Source: JAWVZB01 sp033722375 (GTDB lineage Bacteria; Actinomycetota; Nitriliruptoria; Nitriliruptorales; Nitriliruptoraceae). Taken from it: 33,389 nucleotides of DNA. Position numbers and translations under genes: made by a program. Numbering within the stretch: position 1 is the first letter of the stretch; each line of letters starts with the position of its first letter. Where the stretch lies: positions 1 to 33,389 of the forward strand of contig JAWVZB010000022.1 in the NCBI GenBank assembly GCA_033722375.1, given 5' to 3'. The notes below the pieces were generated by a model. It was not told the DNA's origin, did no database searches, and saw nothing but the letters and a program-made list of their open reading frames with translations. Below are positions 1-8,251 of the stretch, piece after piece.

Positions 1-672
1 CCCAGCCACACCCCGCCCGTCTCGCTCGTCGAGCTGCTCGGCGAGCAGCGTGCGGCCGTGGTCGACCACCTCCGTCGCGAGCCCGGCGCCACCATCGCCG
101 AGCTCGCCGACGTGCTCGGCGTGTCCGAGGTCGCGACCCGCCGCCACATCGCGATCCTCGAGGAGCGCGAGTTCGTGGCCGGTCAGACGGTCGAGGCCGA
201 CGGCCCCGGCCGCCCCGCGACCACCTACCGGCTGACCGATCGGGCGCGGGCGTTGTTCCCGCAGCGCTACGCGGCGGTAGCCTCCGAGCTGATCGAGTTC
301 ATCTCGTCCGAGCACGGCCGCGACGGCCTGCGTGACTACCTCCGCTGGCGGCTCGACCGCGAGACCGACTCCTACCGGGACGTCGTCGACGCGGACGACC
401 TCGGAGCCAAGCTGCACCAGCTCGCCGAGGCGCTCAGCGAAGCCGGCTACGACGCCGAGGTCCGCGAGGAGGACGGCGAGTACGTGCTCGAGCAGGGCCA
501 CTGCGCCATCTACGACGTGGCCAAGCACCACCCCGAGATGTGCGCCTACGAAGCCGCGACCTTCAGCAAGGTCCTGGGCCGCGACGTGACGCTGTCACGC
601 CGGCAGACGATCGCCGCCGGCGCCACCGCCTGCGTCTGCAACGTCACCCCCAAGTCAGACCACGACAGTTGA
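1..672 (+). CDS. sufR: SufR-type iron-sulfur transcriptional repressor (5' end outside window)
   Basis: The frame is open from base 1, and the residues before the first GTG (58) already look like the usual start of this family (LVELLGEQRAAVVDHLRR), so the true start probably lies upstream. The N-terminal part is a winged helix-turn-helix of the DeoR/ArsR type (IAELADVLGVSEVATRRHI). The C-terminal part carries cysteines at codons 502, 541, 631 and 637, the last two as a CxC pair. This is the arrangement expected for the [4Fe-4S] ligands of SufR. In the family the cluster-bound form represses the suf operon and loss of the cluster derepresses it. The gene ends 37 bp before sufB and is probably its first cistron, so the operon promoter and operator lie outside the window. 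Confidence 0.88.
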   Translation, partial: PSHTPPVSLVELLGEQRAAVVDHLRREPGATIAELADVLGVSEVATRRHIAILEEREFVAGQTVEADGPGRPATTYRLTDRARALFPQRYAAVASELIEFISSEHGRDGLRDYLRWRLDRETDSYRDVVDADDLGAKLHQLAEALSEAGYDAEVREEDGEYVLEQGHCAIYDVAKHHPEMCAYEAATFSKVLGRDVTLSRRQTIAAGATACVCNVTPKSDHDS

Positions 673-709
673 CAACCGACCGCAACCCTCTTCCCGAGGA
701 GCCAGCAAC

Positions 710-2161
710 GTGACCACCGAGAGCGAGATCAAGCTGCCTGACAGCGGCGCCCGCATGCGTCAGGAGAAGGTCGCCCAAGACCTCTCCTCCTACAAGTTCG
801 GCTGGGCCGACCCCGAGAACTACGTCTTCGAGCCCAAGCGTGGCCTGTCGCGCGAGGTCGTCGAGGAGATCAGCTTCCTCAAGGGCGAGCCCGAATGGAT
901 GCGCGACCTGCGTCTGCGCGCCTACGAGGCCTACGAGCGCCGTCCGATGCCCAACTGGGGCGCCGACCTGTCCGACATCGCCTTCGACGACATCTACTAC
1001 TACGTCAAGGCCACCGAGGAGCAGGCCCAGTCCTGGGACGACCTCCCCGAGGACATCAAGAACACCTACGACAAGCTCGGGATCCCCGAGGCCGAGAAGC
1101 AGCGGCTGATCGCCGGTGTGGCGGCCCAGTACGAGTCCGAGGTCGTCTACCACAAGGTGCGTGAGGACCTCGAGGAGCAGGGCGTGCTCTTCCTCGACAC
1201 CGACACCGCGCTCCAGGAGCACGAGGAGCTCTTCCGCGAGCACTTCGGCACCGTGATCCCGCCCAATGACAACAAGTTCGCGGCGCTCAACACCGCGGTG
1301 TGGTCGGGCGGCTCGTTCATCTGGGTGCCCGAGGGCGTCAAGGTCGACATCCCGCTCCAGGCCTACTTCCGCATCAACAAGCAGAACATGGGCCAGTTCG
1401 AGCGGACGCTCATCATCGCCGAGCCCGGCAGCTACATCCACTACGTCGAGGGCTGCACCGCCCCGATCTACTCCTCCGACTCGCTGCACTCCGCGGTCGT
1501 CGAGATCATCGTCAAGGAGGGCGCCCGCGTCCGCTACACGACGATCCAGAACTGGTCGAACAACGTCTACAACCTCGTCACCAAGCGTGCCGCGGCCTAC
1601 AAGAACGCGACCATGGAGTGGATCGACGGCAACATCGGCTCCAAGGTCACCATGAAGTACCCGGCCGTGTGGCTGATGGAGGAGGGGGCCAAGGGCGAGG
1701 TCCTGTCGGTCGCCTACGCCAACGACGGCCAGCACCAGGACGCCGGCGCGAAGATGGTCCACGCCGCCCCGAACACGACCTCCAACATCCTGAGCAAGTC
1801 CATCTCGAAGGGGCAGGGCCGTACGAGCTACCGCGGTCTCGTGTCCATCAACGAGGGTGCCCACCACGCTCGCGCCGCCGTGAACTGCGACGCGCTGATG
1901 CTCGACAAGGACTCGCGCTCCGACACCTACCCCTACATGGAGATCATGGAGGACGACGCGACCATCGAGCACGAGGCCACGGTCTCCAAGCTCAGCGAGG
2001 ACCAGCTCTTCTACATGATGTCGCGTGGCATCGAGGAGGACGAGGCCATCGCGATGATCGTGCGCGGCTTCATCGAGCCGATCGCCCGTGAGCTCCCGAT
2101 GGAGTACGCGGTCGAGCTGAACCGGCTCATCGAGCTCGAGATGGAGGGTGCGATCGGATGA
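710..2161 (+). CDS. sufB: Fe-S cluster assembly scaffold protein SufB
   Basis: A 483-residue protein of normal SufB length. It is the cluster-assembling subunit of the cytoplasmic SufBC2D complex, which accepts sulfur from SufS/SufU. Typical SufB segments are visible: GGSFIWVPEGVKVDIPLQAY near residue 200, and ARAAVNCDALMLDKDSRSDT with Cys393, which corresponds to the essential C-terminal cysteine of E. coli SufB. The GTG start at 710 has a CGAGGAG ribosome site at 695-701. The stop overlaps the sufD start in an ATGA, so the two should be translationally coupled. No intein interrupts it, although some actinobacterial SufB proteins carry one. Confidence 0.97.
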   Translation: MTTESEIKLPDSGARMRQEKVAQDLSSYKFGWADPENYVFEPKRGLSREVVEEISFLKGEPEWMRDLRLRAYEAYERRPMPNWGADLSDIAFDDIYYYVKATEEQAQSWDDLPEDIKNTYDKLGIPEAEKQRLIAGVAAQYESEVVYHKVREDLEEQGVLFLDTDTALQEHEELFREHFGTVIPPNDNKFAALNTAVWSGGSFIWVPEGVKVDIPLQAYFRINKQNMGQFERTLIIAEPGSYIHYVEGCTAPIYSSDSLHSAVVEIIVKEGARVRYTTIQNWSNNVYNLVTKRAAAYKNATMEWIDGNIGSKVTMKYPAVWLMEEGAKGEVLSVAYANDGQHQDAGAKMVHAAPNTTSNILSKSISKGQGRTSYRGLVSINEGAHHARAAVNCDALMLDKDSRSDTYPYMEIMEDDATIEHEATVSKLSEDQLFYMMSRGIEEDEAIAMIVRGFIEPIARELPMEYAVELNRLIELEMEGAIG

Positions 2162-3435
2162 CGACCCTCGACGAACTCAACGAGGGGTTCGTCGCGTCCG
2201 CGGCCGAGGACGCCGGCGGGCCCCGCTGGCAGCGCGACCGCCGCCTCGAGGCCAACAAGCGTTTCGTGGACCAGGACTGGCCCGACAGCCGCGAGGACGA
2301 GTACTGGCGGTCGACGCCGTTCGCCAAGCGCTTCGACACCACGCTGCCCATCGTCGACACGACGGTGTCGATCGAGGCCCCCGACGGGGTCGTGGTGGCC
2401 CACCTCAGGGACGCGGCGACCGATCACGAGGAGCTCGTCCGCGAGCACCTCGGGTCGCTCACCACGACCAATCCGGACGGCACCGGCGCGGACGAGGACC
2501 GCACCATCACCGCCTCCGACGTCGCGTGGCGGGGCGGGGCGTTCGTCCACGTCCCCAACGACGTCGAGGTCGACGAGCCCATCGTCGTCACGTTCGACGT
2601 CGACGAGCCCGGCACACACCTGCCGCGGGTGCTCGTCGTGCTCGGGCGGTTCGCCAAGGCCACCGTGGTCATCGAGCACGAGAGCGACATCGACGATCGC
2701 GCCCTGGTGAACGAGGTCGTCGAGGTTGTCGTCGGCGACGGCGCCAACCTCGACCTCGTGTCGCTCCAGGAGTGGGACGGCCCCGTCGACCACCTGTCCC
2801 TGCAGAAGGCGGCCCTCCACCGGGACGCGACCTACCGCCACCTCGCGGTCAACATCGGCGGGGCGACGGTCCGGCTGCGCCCCGAGGTCGACCTCGTCGG
2901 TCCGGGCGCGTCCTGCTTCCCGCTCGGCGTGTACTTCGCCGACGACGGGCAGTGGTTCGACATGCAGCCCTACATCCGCCACATCGCCCCGCACGCCACC
3001 TCGGACGTGCTCTACAAGGGTGCGCTCCAGGGCGGGTCGCGCACGGTGTTCCGCGGCAACGTCTTCGTCGGCAAGGACGCCGTCGGGACCGTCACCGACG
3101 AGAACAACCGCAGCCTGATCCTCACCGACGGGGCCCGCGCCGACGCCACGCCCTTCCTCGAGATCGAATGCGCCGAGATCCAGGCCGGTCACGGCTCGGC
3201 CACCGGCCAGCTCGACGCCAACCAGCTCTTCTACCTCGAGTCCCGGGGGCTCACCCGCGAGCAGGCGGTTCGCCAGATCGTCTTCGGCTTCTTCCGCGAG
3301 GTGCTCGAGCGCTTCGAGCTCCCCGAGGTCCAGGAGCGCGCGATGGCCCACATCGAGCACGAGATCGAGCTCACCGACTTCGACAGCCTGGGTGTGTCCG
3401 ACACCGCGCTGCCGACCGAGGCGCGGGATCACTGA
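2158..3435 (+). CDS. sufD: Fe-S cluster assembly protein SufD
   Basis: A 425-residue paralogue of SufB that pairs with it in SufBC2D. The beta-helix core is recognisable. The C-terminal segment IQAGHGSATGQLDANQLFYL holds His345, at the position of the functional histidine of E. coli SufD, and is followed by YLESRGLTREQA, typical of the family. The start lies in an ATGA overlap with sufB, and the TGA overlaps the next ATG by one base (TGATG). The N-terminal 150 residues are more divergent than the C-terminal core, as is normal for SufD. Confidence 0.95.
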   Translation: MTTLDELNEGFVASAAEDAGGPRWQRDRRLEANKRFVDQDWPDSREDEYWRSTPFAKRFDTTLPIVDTTVSIEAPDGVVVAHLRDAATDHEELVREHLGSLTTTNPDGTGADEDRTITASDVAWRGGAFVHVPNDVEVDEPIVVTFDVDEPGTHLPRVLVVLGRFAKATVVIEHESDIDDRALVNEVVEVVVGDGANLDLVSLQEWDGPVDHLSLQKAALHRDATYRHLAVNIGGATVRLRPEVDLVGPGASCFPLGVYFADDGQWFDMQPYIRHIAPHATSDVLYKGALQGGSRTVFRGNVFVGKDAVGTVTDENNRSLILTDGARADATPFLEIECAEIQAGHGSATGQLDANQLFYLESRGLTREQAVRQIVFGFFREVLERFELPEVQERAMAHIEHEIELTDFDSLGVSDTALPTEARDH

Positions 3436-3776
3436 TGGCACTCGAGAAGGCCGCCGAGCTGTCGGCGCTGACCGACAACACCCCCTTCAAGACCGAGGTC
3501 GAAGGTGTCCCCGTCACGCTCGTCAAGATCGGCGAGCAGGTCTACGCCGTCCACGACACGTGCAGCCACCAGGACTACTCGCTGTCCGAGGGCATCGTCT
3601 GGGACACCCAGATCGAGTGCGCCCTCCACGGCTCGATGTTCGACCTGACCGACGGCACCCCCGAGTCCCTGCCCGCGACCCGTCCCGTGCCGGTGTTCCC
3701 CGTCGAGATCGACGGCGACCAGGTGCTCGTCGACGTGCAGAACCCCAGCAACGACGCCCCGTTCCCGAACCACTGA
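3435..3776 (+). CDS. Rieske-type ferredoxin of the suf operon
   Basis: A 113-residue single-domain Rieske protein. The [2Fe-2S] ligands are Cys43 and His45 (CSH) and Cys62 and His65 (CALH), separated by 16 residues as in soluble Rieske ferredoxins of dioxygenase systems. There is no signal peptide or membrane anchor. It sits between sufD and sufC, a place where many actinobacteria carry such a gene, often annotated as a non-haem iron oxygenase ferredoxin subunit. Its role in SUF is not settled. Supplying electrons during assembly is an inference from position. Start and preceding stop share one base. Confidence 0.93.
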   Translation: MALEKAAELSALTDNTPFKTEVEGVPVTLVKIGEQVYAVHDTCSHQDYSLSEGIVWDTQIECALHGSMFDLTDGTPESLPATRPVPVFPVEIDGDQVLVDVQNPSNDAPFPNH

Positions 3777-3811
3777 ACTCCGACACCGACCACAGCAAGG
3801 AAGACCAAGAC

Positions 3812-4555
3812 ATGGCAGACCTCGAGATCCGCGACCTCCACGTCGCCGTCGACGACACCGACATCCTCAAGGGCCTGACCCTCGACCTCGACAAGGGCAA
3901 GACCATCGCGCTGATGGGCCCCAACGGGTCGGGCAAGTCCACGCTCGCCTACGCGATCGCGGGCCACCCGGCCTACGAGGTGACCGAGGGCGACATCCTC
4001 TTCAAGGGCGAGTCGATCCTCGACTGGAGCCCGGACGAGCGCTCGCGCGCCGGCGTCTTCCTCGCGATGCAGTACCCGGTCGAGGTCCCTGGCGTGTCGG
4101 TCACGAACTTCCTCCGGACGTCGGTCAACGCCCGTCGTGACGAGGAGATCCCCGTGCGCGACTTCATGACCGAGCTGAAGGGCAAGATGGCCGACCTCCA
4201 GGTCGACCAGTCCTTCCTCCAGCGCTCCATCAACGAGGGCTTCTCCGGAGGCGAGAAGAAGCGCTTCGAGATCCTCCAGATGGCGATGCTCCAGCCCGAG
4301 ATCGCAGTGCTCGACGAGACCGACTCCGGCCTCGACATCGACGCGCTCAAGATCGTCGCTGACGGGGTCAACGACCTCGCGGGCGACGACCTCGGGATCC
4401 TGATCATCACGCACTACACCCGGATCCTCAACTACATCCAGCCCGACGAGGTCCACGTCATGATGGACGGCCGCGTCGTGACCTCCGGCGGGCCCGAGCT
4501 CGCCGACGAGCTCGAAGCGACCGGCTACGAGGAGCTCGCAGGCGCGAGTGCCTGA
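3812..4555 (+). CDS. sufC: Fe-S assembly ATPase SufC
   Basis: A 247-residue ABC-type ATPase, the energy subunit of SufBC2D; it is cytoplasmic and not a transporter. Walker A is GPNGSGKST with Lys42, the signature is FSGGEKKR at about residues 144-151, and Walker B is IAVLDETDSGLD, with the SufC-typical DETDSGLD. The switch histidine lies in LIITHYTR. The ATG at 3812 is preceded by an AAGGAAGA ribosome site at 3797-3804. It begins 35 bp after the Rieske gene. It ends 34 bp before the chosen sufS start, and that gap holds a possible weak internal promoter (TACCCT at 4569-4574). Confidence 0.97.
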   Translation: MADLEIRDLHVAVDDTDILKGLTLDLDKGKTIALMGPNGSGKSTLAYAIAGHPAYEVTEGDILFKGESILDWSPDERSRAGVFLAMQYPVEVPGVSVTNFLRTSVNARRDEEIPVRDFMTELKGKMADLQVDQSFLQRSINEGFSGGEKKRFEILQMAMLQPEIAVLDETDSGLDIDALKIVADGVNDLAGDDLGILIITHYTRILNYIQPDEVHVMMDGRVVTSGGPELADELEATGYEELAGASA

Positions 4556-4589
4556 GCCGACCCGGACCTACCCTCGACCAGGAGGGCCA

Positions 4590-5828
4590 GTGAGCATCGA
4601 TCCGCAGACGATCCGCAAGGACTTCCCGACACTTCAGCGGGAGGTCCACGACACGCGGCTCGTCTACCTCGACTCCGCCGCGTCGAGCCAGACGCCGCGG
4701 TCGGTCCTGGATGCGATGAACCACTACTACGAGCACCTGCGCTCCAACGTCGAGCGGGGTGTCTACGAGATCTCCGCCCGCGCCACCGAGCTCTACGAGC
4801 AGGCCCGCACCAAGGTCGCCGGCTTCGTCGGGGCGCACGCCGCCGAAGGCGTGATCTTCACCAAGAACGTCACCGAGGCCTGCAACCTCGTGGCCTACAG
4901 CTTCGTGCGGCGACGGCTTGGTCCCGACGACGCGCTGCTCGTCACCGAGATGGAGCATCACGCCAACTTCGTGCCCTTCTGGCACGCCAGCCAGGATCTC
5001 GGCTTCGAGCTCCGCGCCGTGCCCGTGAAGGACGGCACGCAGCTCGACCTCGATGCCGCCCGCGAACTCCTCGCGGACGGCAAGGTCCGCTTCGTCGCCG
5101 TCAGCCACGCCTCGAACGTGCTCGGCACCATCAACCCGGTCGCCGAGATCATCGCGATGGCCCGCGCCGCGAACCCCGACGTCACGGTGCTCGTGGACGG
5201 GGCGCAGGCCGTGCCACACCTCCAGGTCGACGTCGCCGAACTGGATGCGGACTTCTACGGCTTCACCGGACACAAGATGCTCGGGCCGACCGGGGTCGGG
5301 GTGCTCGTCGCTCGCCCTGAGCTGCTCGCGGACATGCCGCCGTTCCTCACCGGGGGCTCGATGATCCGCGACGTCCGGCTCGACGCGGTGACCTGGGAGG
5401 CGCCGCCGCACAAGTTCGAGGCGGGAACGCCCCCGATCGCCGAGGTCATCGGTCTCGACGCCGCCATCGACTACCTGACGGATGTCGGGATGGACGAGAT
5501 CCGGGCGCACGAGCGGGAGCTCAGCGCGGTGTTCCTCGACGCCCTGGCCGATGTGGAGGGGCTGACGATCCACGGGCCCACCGATCCGGAACAACGGTTC
5601 GGGGCGATCTCGTTCACCCTCGAAGGCATCCACCCCCACGACGTCGGCCAGGTGCTCGACCGCCACGGCGTCTGTGTCCGGGTGGGCCACCACTGCGCCA
5701 AGCCGCTCCTGCGCACGCTCGGTGTGAACGCCACCGTCCGGGCCAGCCTGTACCTCTACAACGACGAGGACGACCTGCAACCGCTCCTCGATGGCATCGA
5801 GGACGCCAAGGAGTTGTTCGCACGATGA
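4590..5828 (+). CDS. sufS: Cysteine desulfurase SufS
   Basis: A 412-residue PLP-dependent group II desulfurase that takes sulfur from cysteine for delivery to SufU. The PLP lysine is Lys229 in TGHKMLGPTG and the catalytic persulfide cysteine is Cys369 in RVGHHCAKPLLR. I chose the GTG at 4590 because a GGAGG lies at 4581-4585 and the protein then begins SIDPQTIRKDFPTL, as in homologues. An upstream in-frame GTG at 4548 would overlap sufC and add 14 residues that do not fit the family. The stop overlaps the sufU start as ATGA. Confidence 0.96.
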   Translation: MSIDPQTIRKDFPTLQREVHDTRLVYLDSAASSQTPRSVLDAMNHYYEHLRSNVERGVYEISARATELYEQARTKVAGFVGAHAAEGVIFTKNVTEACNLVAYSFVRRRLGPDDALLVTEMEHHANFVPFWHASQDLGFELRAVPVKDGTQLDLDAARELLADGKVRFVAVSHASNVLGTINPVAEIIAMARAANPDVTVLVDGAQAVPHLQVDVAELDADFYGFTGHKMLGPTGVGVLVARPELLADMPPFLTGGSMIRDVRLDAVTWEAPPHKFEAGTPPIAEVIGLDAAIDYLTDVGMDEIRAHERELSAVFLDALADVEGLTIHGPTDPEQRFGAISFTLEGIHPHDVGQVLDRHGVCVRVGHHCAKPLLRTLGVNATVRASLYLYNDEDDLQPLLDGIEDAKELFAR

Positions 5829-6292
5829 CGCTCGAGGACCTGTACCAGGAGATCATCCTGGACCACTACCGCAGCCCCAAGAACCGCCAGGGGCGGCTCG
5901 AGGACGAGGACGTCCACGTCCACCACTCCAACCCGCTCTGCGGCGACGAGATGGACCTGCGCATCCGTGTCGACGGGGAGCAGATCGGCGCGATCGTGTT
6001 CGACGGCGAGGGCTGCTCGATCTCCCAGGCGTCGGCGTCCGCGATGACCGACGCGGTGTCGGGGCGCGAGCTCGACGACGCGCTCGACCTCGCCGAGGAC
6101 TTCCGGCTGATGATGCACGGCTCCGACCCCCGCCGCCCCGACGACCTGGGGGATGGGATCGCCTTCCAGGGCGTCGCCAAGTTCCCGGTCCGGGTCAAGT
6201 GCGCCCTGCTCGGGTGGATGGCGATGAAGGACGCGGTCGAGACCTACCGCAGCGGCGACCACGAGCACACCGTCACCCACGAGGAGCTCTGA
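5825..6292 (+). CDS. sufU: Zinc-dependent sulfurtransferase SufU
   Basis: A 155-residue IscU-like protein of the SufU type. The ligand residues are Cys39 with Asp41 (CGDE), Cys64 (GEGCSISQASASAM) and Cys126 (RVKCALLGW). The insertion between the second and third cysteines is the SufU hallmark that separates it from IscU scaffolds. In characterised systems SufU binds zinc and accepts the persulfide from SufS, which fits its 4-base overlap with sufS here. The next gene starts one base after its stop. Confidence 0.95.
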   Translation: MTLEDLYQEIILDHYRSPKNRQGRLEDEDVHVHHSNPLCGDEMDLRIRVDGEQIGAIVFDGEGCSISQASASAMTDAVSGRELDDALDLAEDFRLMMHGSDPRRPDDLGDGIAFQGVAKFPVRVKCALLGWMAMKDAVETYRSGDHEHTVTHEEL

Positions 6293-6293
6293 C

Positions 6294-6764
6294 GTGTCAG
6301 ACACCACCGAGACCACCGACCGCACCGACGCTCCCGCGACCGACGCGCTCGAGGAGCAGCGTCGCGCCAACGAGCAGGCCACCGCCGCCGTCGCCGACGA
6401 GCCCGCCCAGGGCGGGGCGTTCACCGACGTCGAGGTCGAGGACGACGGGATGCCGTCCGAGGAGGACCTGAAGAACGGGCTCCGCGCCGTCATCGATCCC
6501 GAGATCGGTTACAACATCGTCGACCTCGGGCTCGTCTACGAGGTGACCAAGCCCCAGGAAGGCGAGGTCCACGTCCTCATGACGCTCACCTCCATGGGCT
6601 GCCCGCTCACCGAGATCATCCACCAGCAGTGCTCGGTCATCCTCGGTTCGATGCCGGGCGTCGAGGCTGTCGACGTCGAGTTCACCTTCAGCCCGCCGTG
6701 GAGCCCCGACATGATGGCCGACTACGTCAGGGAGGAACTCCGGGCCATGGGAATGAACGTCTAG
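6294..6764 (+). CDS. sufT: SufT-like MIP18/DUF59 family protein
   Basis: A 156-residue protein whose C-terminal 100 residues form a MIP18 (DUF59) domain: LRAVIDPEIGYNIVDLGLVY, then TSMGCPLTE with the conserved cysteine, then FTFSPPWSPDMM. The first 60 residues are a low-complexity acidic extension rich in T, D and E, longer than in many SufT proteins. SufT-type proteins help Fe-S cluster maturation or transfer. It closes the suf operon: the GTG at 6294 follows the sufU stop by one base, and a large inverted repeat starts two bases after its TAG. Confidence 0.9.
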   Translation: MSDTTETTDRTDAPATDALEEQRRANEQATAAVADEPAQGGAFTDVEVEDDGMPSEEDLKNGLRAVIDPEIGYNIVDLGLVYEVTKPQEGEVHVLMTLTSMGCPLTEIIHQQCSVILGSMPGVEAVDVEFTFSPPWSPDMMADYVREELRAMGMNV

Positions 6765-6765
6765 T

Positions 6766-6928
6766 GGTCGGGGGCTGGGCGGTCTTGGCTGGCGTCTGGC
6801 GGCCTGAGAACGCCGCTGGCCGCGTTGCGGCTCAGTTACATGGCCTCCGGCCATGCGCCTTCGCCGCGCCTTGCCAGTGACGCCCTCAGCCGCGCCAGCC
6901 ATCCAGCACGACCACCCAGCCCCCGACC
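6766..6928. repeat. 163-nt imperfect inverted repeat (hairpin element, copy 1)
   Basis: Two 80-nt arms (6766-6845 and 6849-6928) are symmetrical about base 6847. The outermost 14 pairs are perfect except for one mismatch. The innermost stem CATGGCC-TCC-GGCCATG is perfect. Between them the arms match imperfectly, with small compensating indels. A core at 6816-6877 runs from CTGGCCGCGTTGCGG to GCGCCTTGCCAG and is shared with the element at 11314-11480. It starts right after the sufT stop, so it may also end transcription of the suf operon. No coding frame in it is convincing. A CTAG lies on both sides (6761-6764, including the sufT stop, and 6937-6940). Confidence 0.85.
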
Positions 6929-6986
6929 AAGTCGCTCTAGGTTCACACTGTTTCCACCTACGGGGAAGTCTTGGGTGTTCCGCGCC

Positions 6987-7005
6987 GTTGACACTTGTAG
7001 ACAAC
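6987..7005. promoter_or_regulatory. Possible operator or -35 region upstream of moeZ
   Basis: The 19-mer GTTGACACTTGTAGACAAC contains an exact TTGACA (6988-6993), a direct repeat of GACA and a partial palindrome with GTTG/CAAC ends. It lies 41 bp before the moeZ start. At 17 bp spacing from TTGACA there is no clear -10 element, so a repressor or activator site is as likely as a -35 box. The region is noticeably less GC-rich than its surroundings. Confidence 0.3.
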
Positions 7006-7045
7006 TCCACTCCCACCGCTGAACTAGCCCACCCGAGAGGAACGC

Positions 7046-8215
7046 ATGCGCCCCGTCGTCGACCGGCGTGAGCCGCTGACGCGCGAGGAGATCGCGCGCT
7101 ACAGCCGCCACCTGATCATCCCCGATGTCGGGATGGAGGGCCAGGAGCGGCTGAAGGCGTCCAAGGTTCTGCTCGTCGGCACCGGCGGGCTCGGCTCTCC
7201 GCTGGCGCTCTACCTCGCCGCCGCCGGCGTGGGGACGATCGGGCTCGTCGACAACGACGTCGTCGACGCGTCCAACCTCCAGCGCCAGATCATCCACCGC
7301 ACCTCCAACATCGGCAAGCACAAGCTCGACTCCGCCGAGGAAGCCATCCTGGAGGTCAACCCCGGCGTCGAGGTCATCAAGCACCCGGTGTTCCTGACCT
7401 CGGACAACGCGCTCGAGATCATCGAGCCCTACGATCTCGTGATCGACGGCACCGACAACTTCCCGACCCGCTACCTCGTCAACGACGCGTGTGTGCTGCT
7501 CGGCAAGCCCAACGTCTACGGGTCGATCTTCCGCTTCGAGGGCCAGCTGTCGGTCTTCTGGGCCGAGGAAGGCCCCTGCTACCGCTGCATGTTCCCCGAA
7601 CCGCCACCGCCCGGCATGGTTCCCAACTGCGCCGAGGGGGGCGTGCTCGGGATCATCTGCGGCACGGTCGGCTCCGCACAGGCCACCGAGGGAATCAAGC
7701 TGATCGCCGGCATCGGCGAGCCGATGATCGGCCGACTCGGGCTCTACGACGCGCTCGAGCAGCGCTGGATGCACGTGAAGGTCAACAAGGATCCTGACTG
7801 CCCCGTCTGCGGCAGCGACCCGACGGTCACCGAGCTCATCGACTACGAGGAGTTCTGCGGCGTGCCGGCCCACGACCGTGAGGAGCAGGCCGACAAGCTC
7901 GCCGAGATCGAGATCCTGCCCCAGGAGTACGTCGAGATCGCCGACAAGCCCGACGTCGAGCTGATCGACGTCCGCGAGCCGCACGAGTACGAGATCTCGC
8001 GCATCGAAGGATCGACCTTGATCCCGCAGGGCGAGCTGCCGTCACGGATGCACGAGCTCGATCCCACCAAGACCTACGTCGTCCACTGCAAGACCGGCCC
8101 GCGCTCGCTCGCGGCGACCAAGCTCTTGCGGGGCGCCGGCTTCAAGGCGAAGAACCTCTACGGCGGCATCACCGCCTACGCCAAGCAGATCGACCCGAGC
8201 ATCCCGATCTACTGA
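7046..8215 (+). CDS. moeZ: MoeZ/ThiF-type adenylyltransferase-sulfurtransferase
   Basis: A 389-residue fusion. Residues 1-255 form an E1-like ThiF/MoeB domain with nucleotide loop GTGGLGS, zinc cysteines in CYRCMF and CPVC, and the NLQRQ motif. Residues of about 275-385 form a rhodanese domain with Cys348 in VVHCKTGPRS. In actinobacteria such proteins adenylate and then thiocarboxylate ubiquitin-like sulfur carriers (MoaD, ThiS, CysO) for molybdopterin, thiamine or cysteine synthesis; which carrier applies here is unknown. The ATG at 7046 has GAGAGG at 7035-7040. Its place after the suf operon gives a sulfur-transfer neighbourhood, but it probably has its own promoter. Confidence 0.93.
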   Translation: MRPVVDRREPLTREEIARYSRHLIIPDVGMEGQERLKASKVLLVGTGGLGSPLALYLAAAGVGTIGLVDNDVVDASNLQRQIIHRTSNIGKHKLDSAEEAILEVNPGVEVIKHPVFLTSDNALEIIEPYDLVIDGTDNFPTRYLVNDACVLLGKPNVYGSIFRFEGQLSVFWAEEGPCYRCMFPEPPPPGMVPNCAEGGVLGIICGTVGSAQATEGIKLIAGIGEPMIGRLGLYDALEQRWMHVKVNKDPDCPVCGSDPTVTELIDYEEFCGVPAHDREEQADKLAEIEILPQEYVEIADKPDVELIDVREPHEYEISRIEGSTLIPQGELPSRMHELDPTKTYVVHCKTGPRSLAATKLLRGAGFKAKNLYGGITAYAKQIDPSIPIY

Positions 8216-8221
8216 CCGACA

Positions 8222-8243
8222 GGGGCCCGCGGCTCGCGGGGCC
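8222..8243. terminator. GC-rich hairpin between convergent genes
   Basis: An imperfect stem with GGCCCGCG opposite CGCGGGGCC lies in the 36 bp between the converging moeZ and SEP-repeat genes. It has no U-rich tail, so a bidirectional terminator is plausible but not proven. Confidence 0.4.
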
Positions 8244-8251
8244 GTGACTGA

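Noticed and set aside
669..674. TTGACA as a -35 box for sufB
   Set aside because: At a 17-bp spacing the -10 position reads TCCCGA, which is not a usable element. sufB is more likely read through from sufR.
2148..3434. Arginine-rich frame fused in front of the Rieske gene
   Set aside because: It is the out-of-frame shadow of sufD. The Rieske protein starts at the ATG at 3435.
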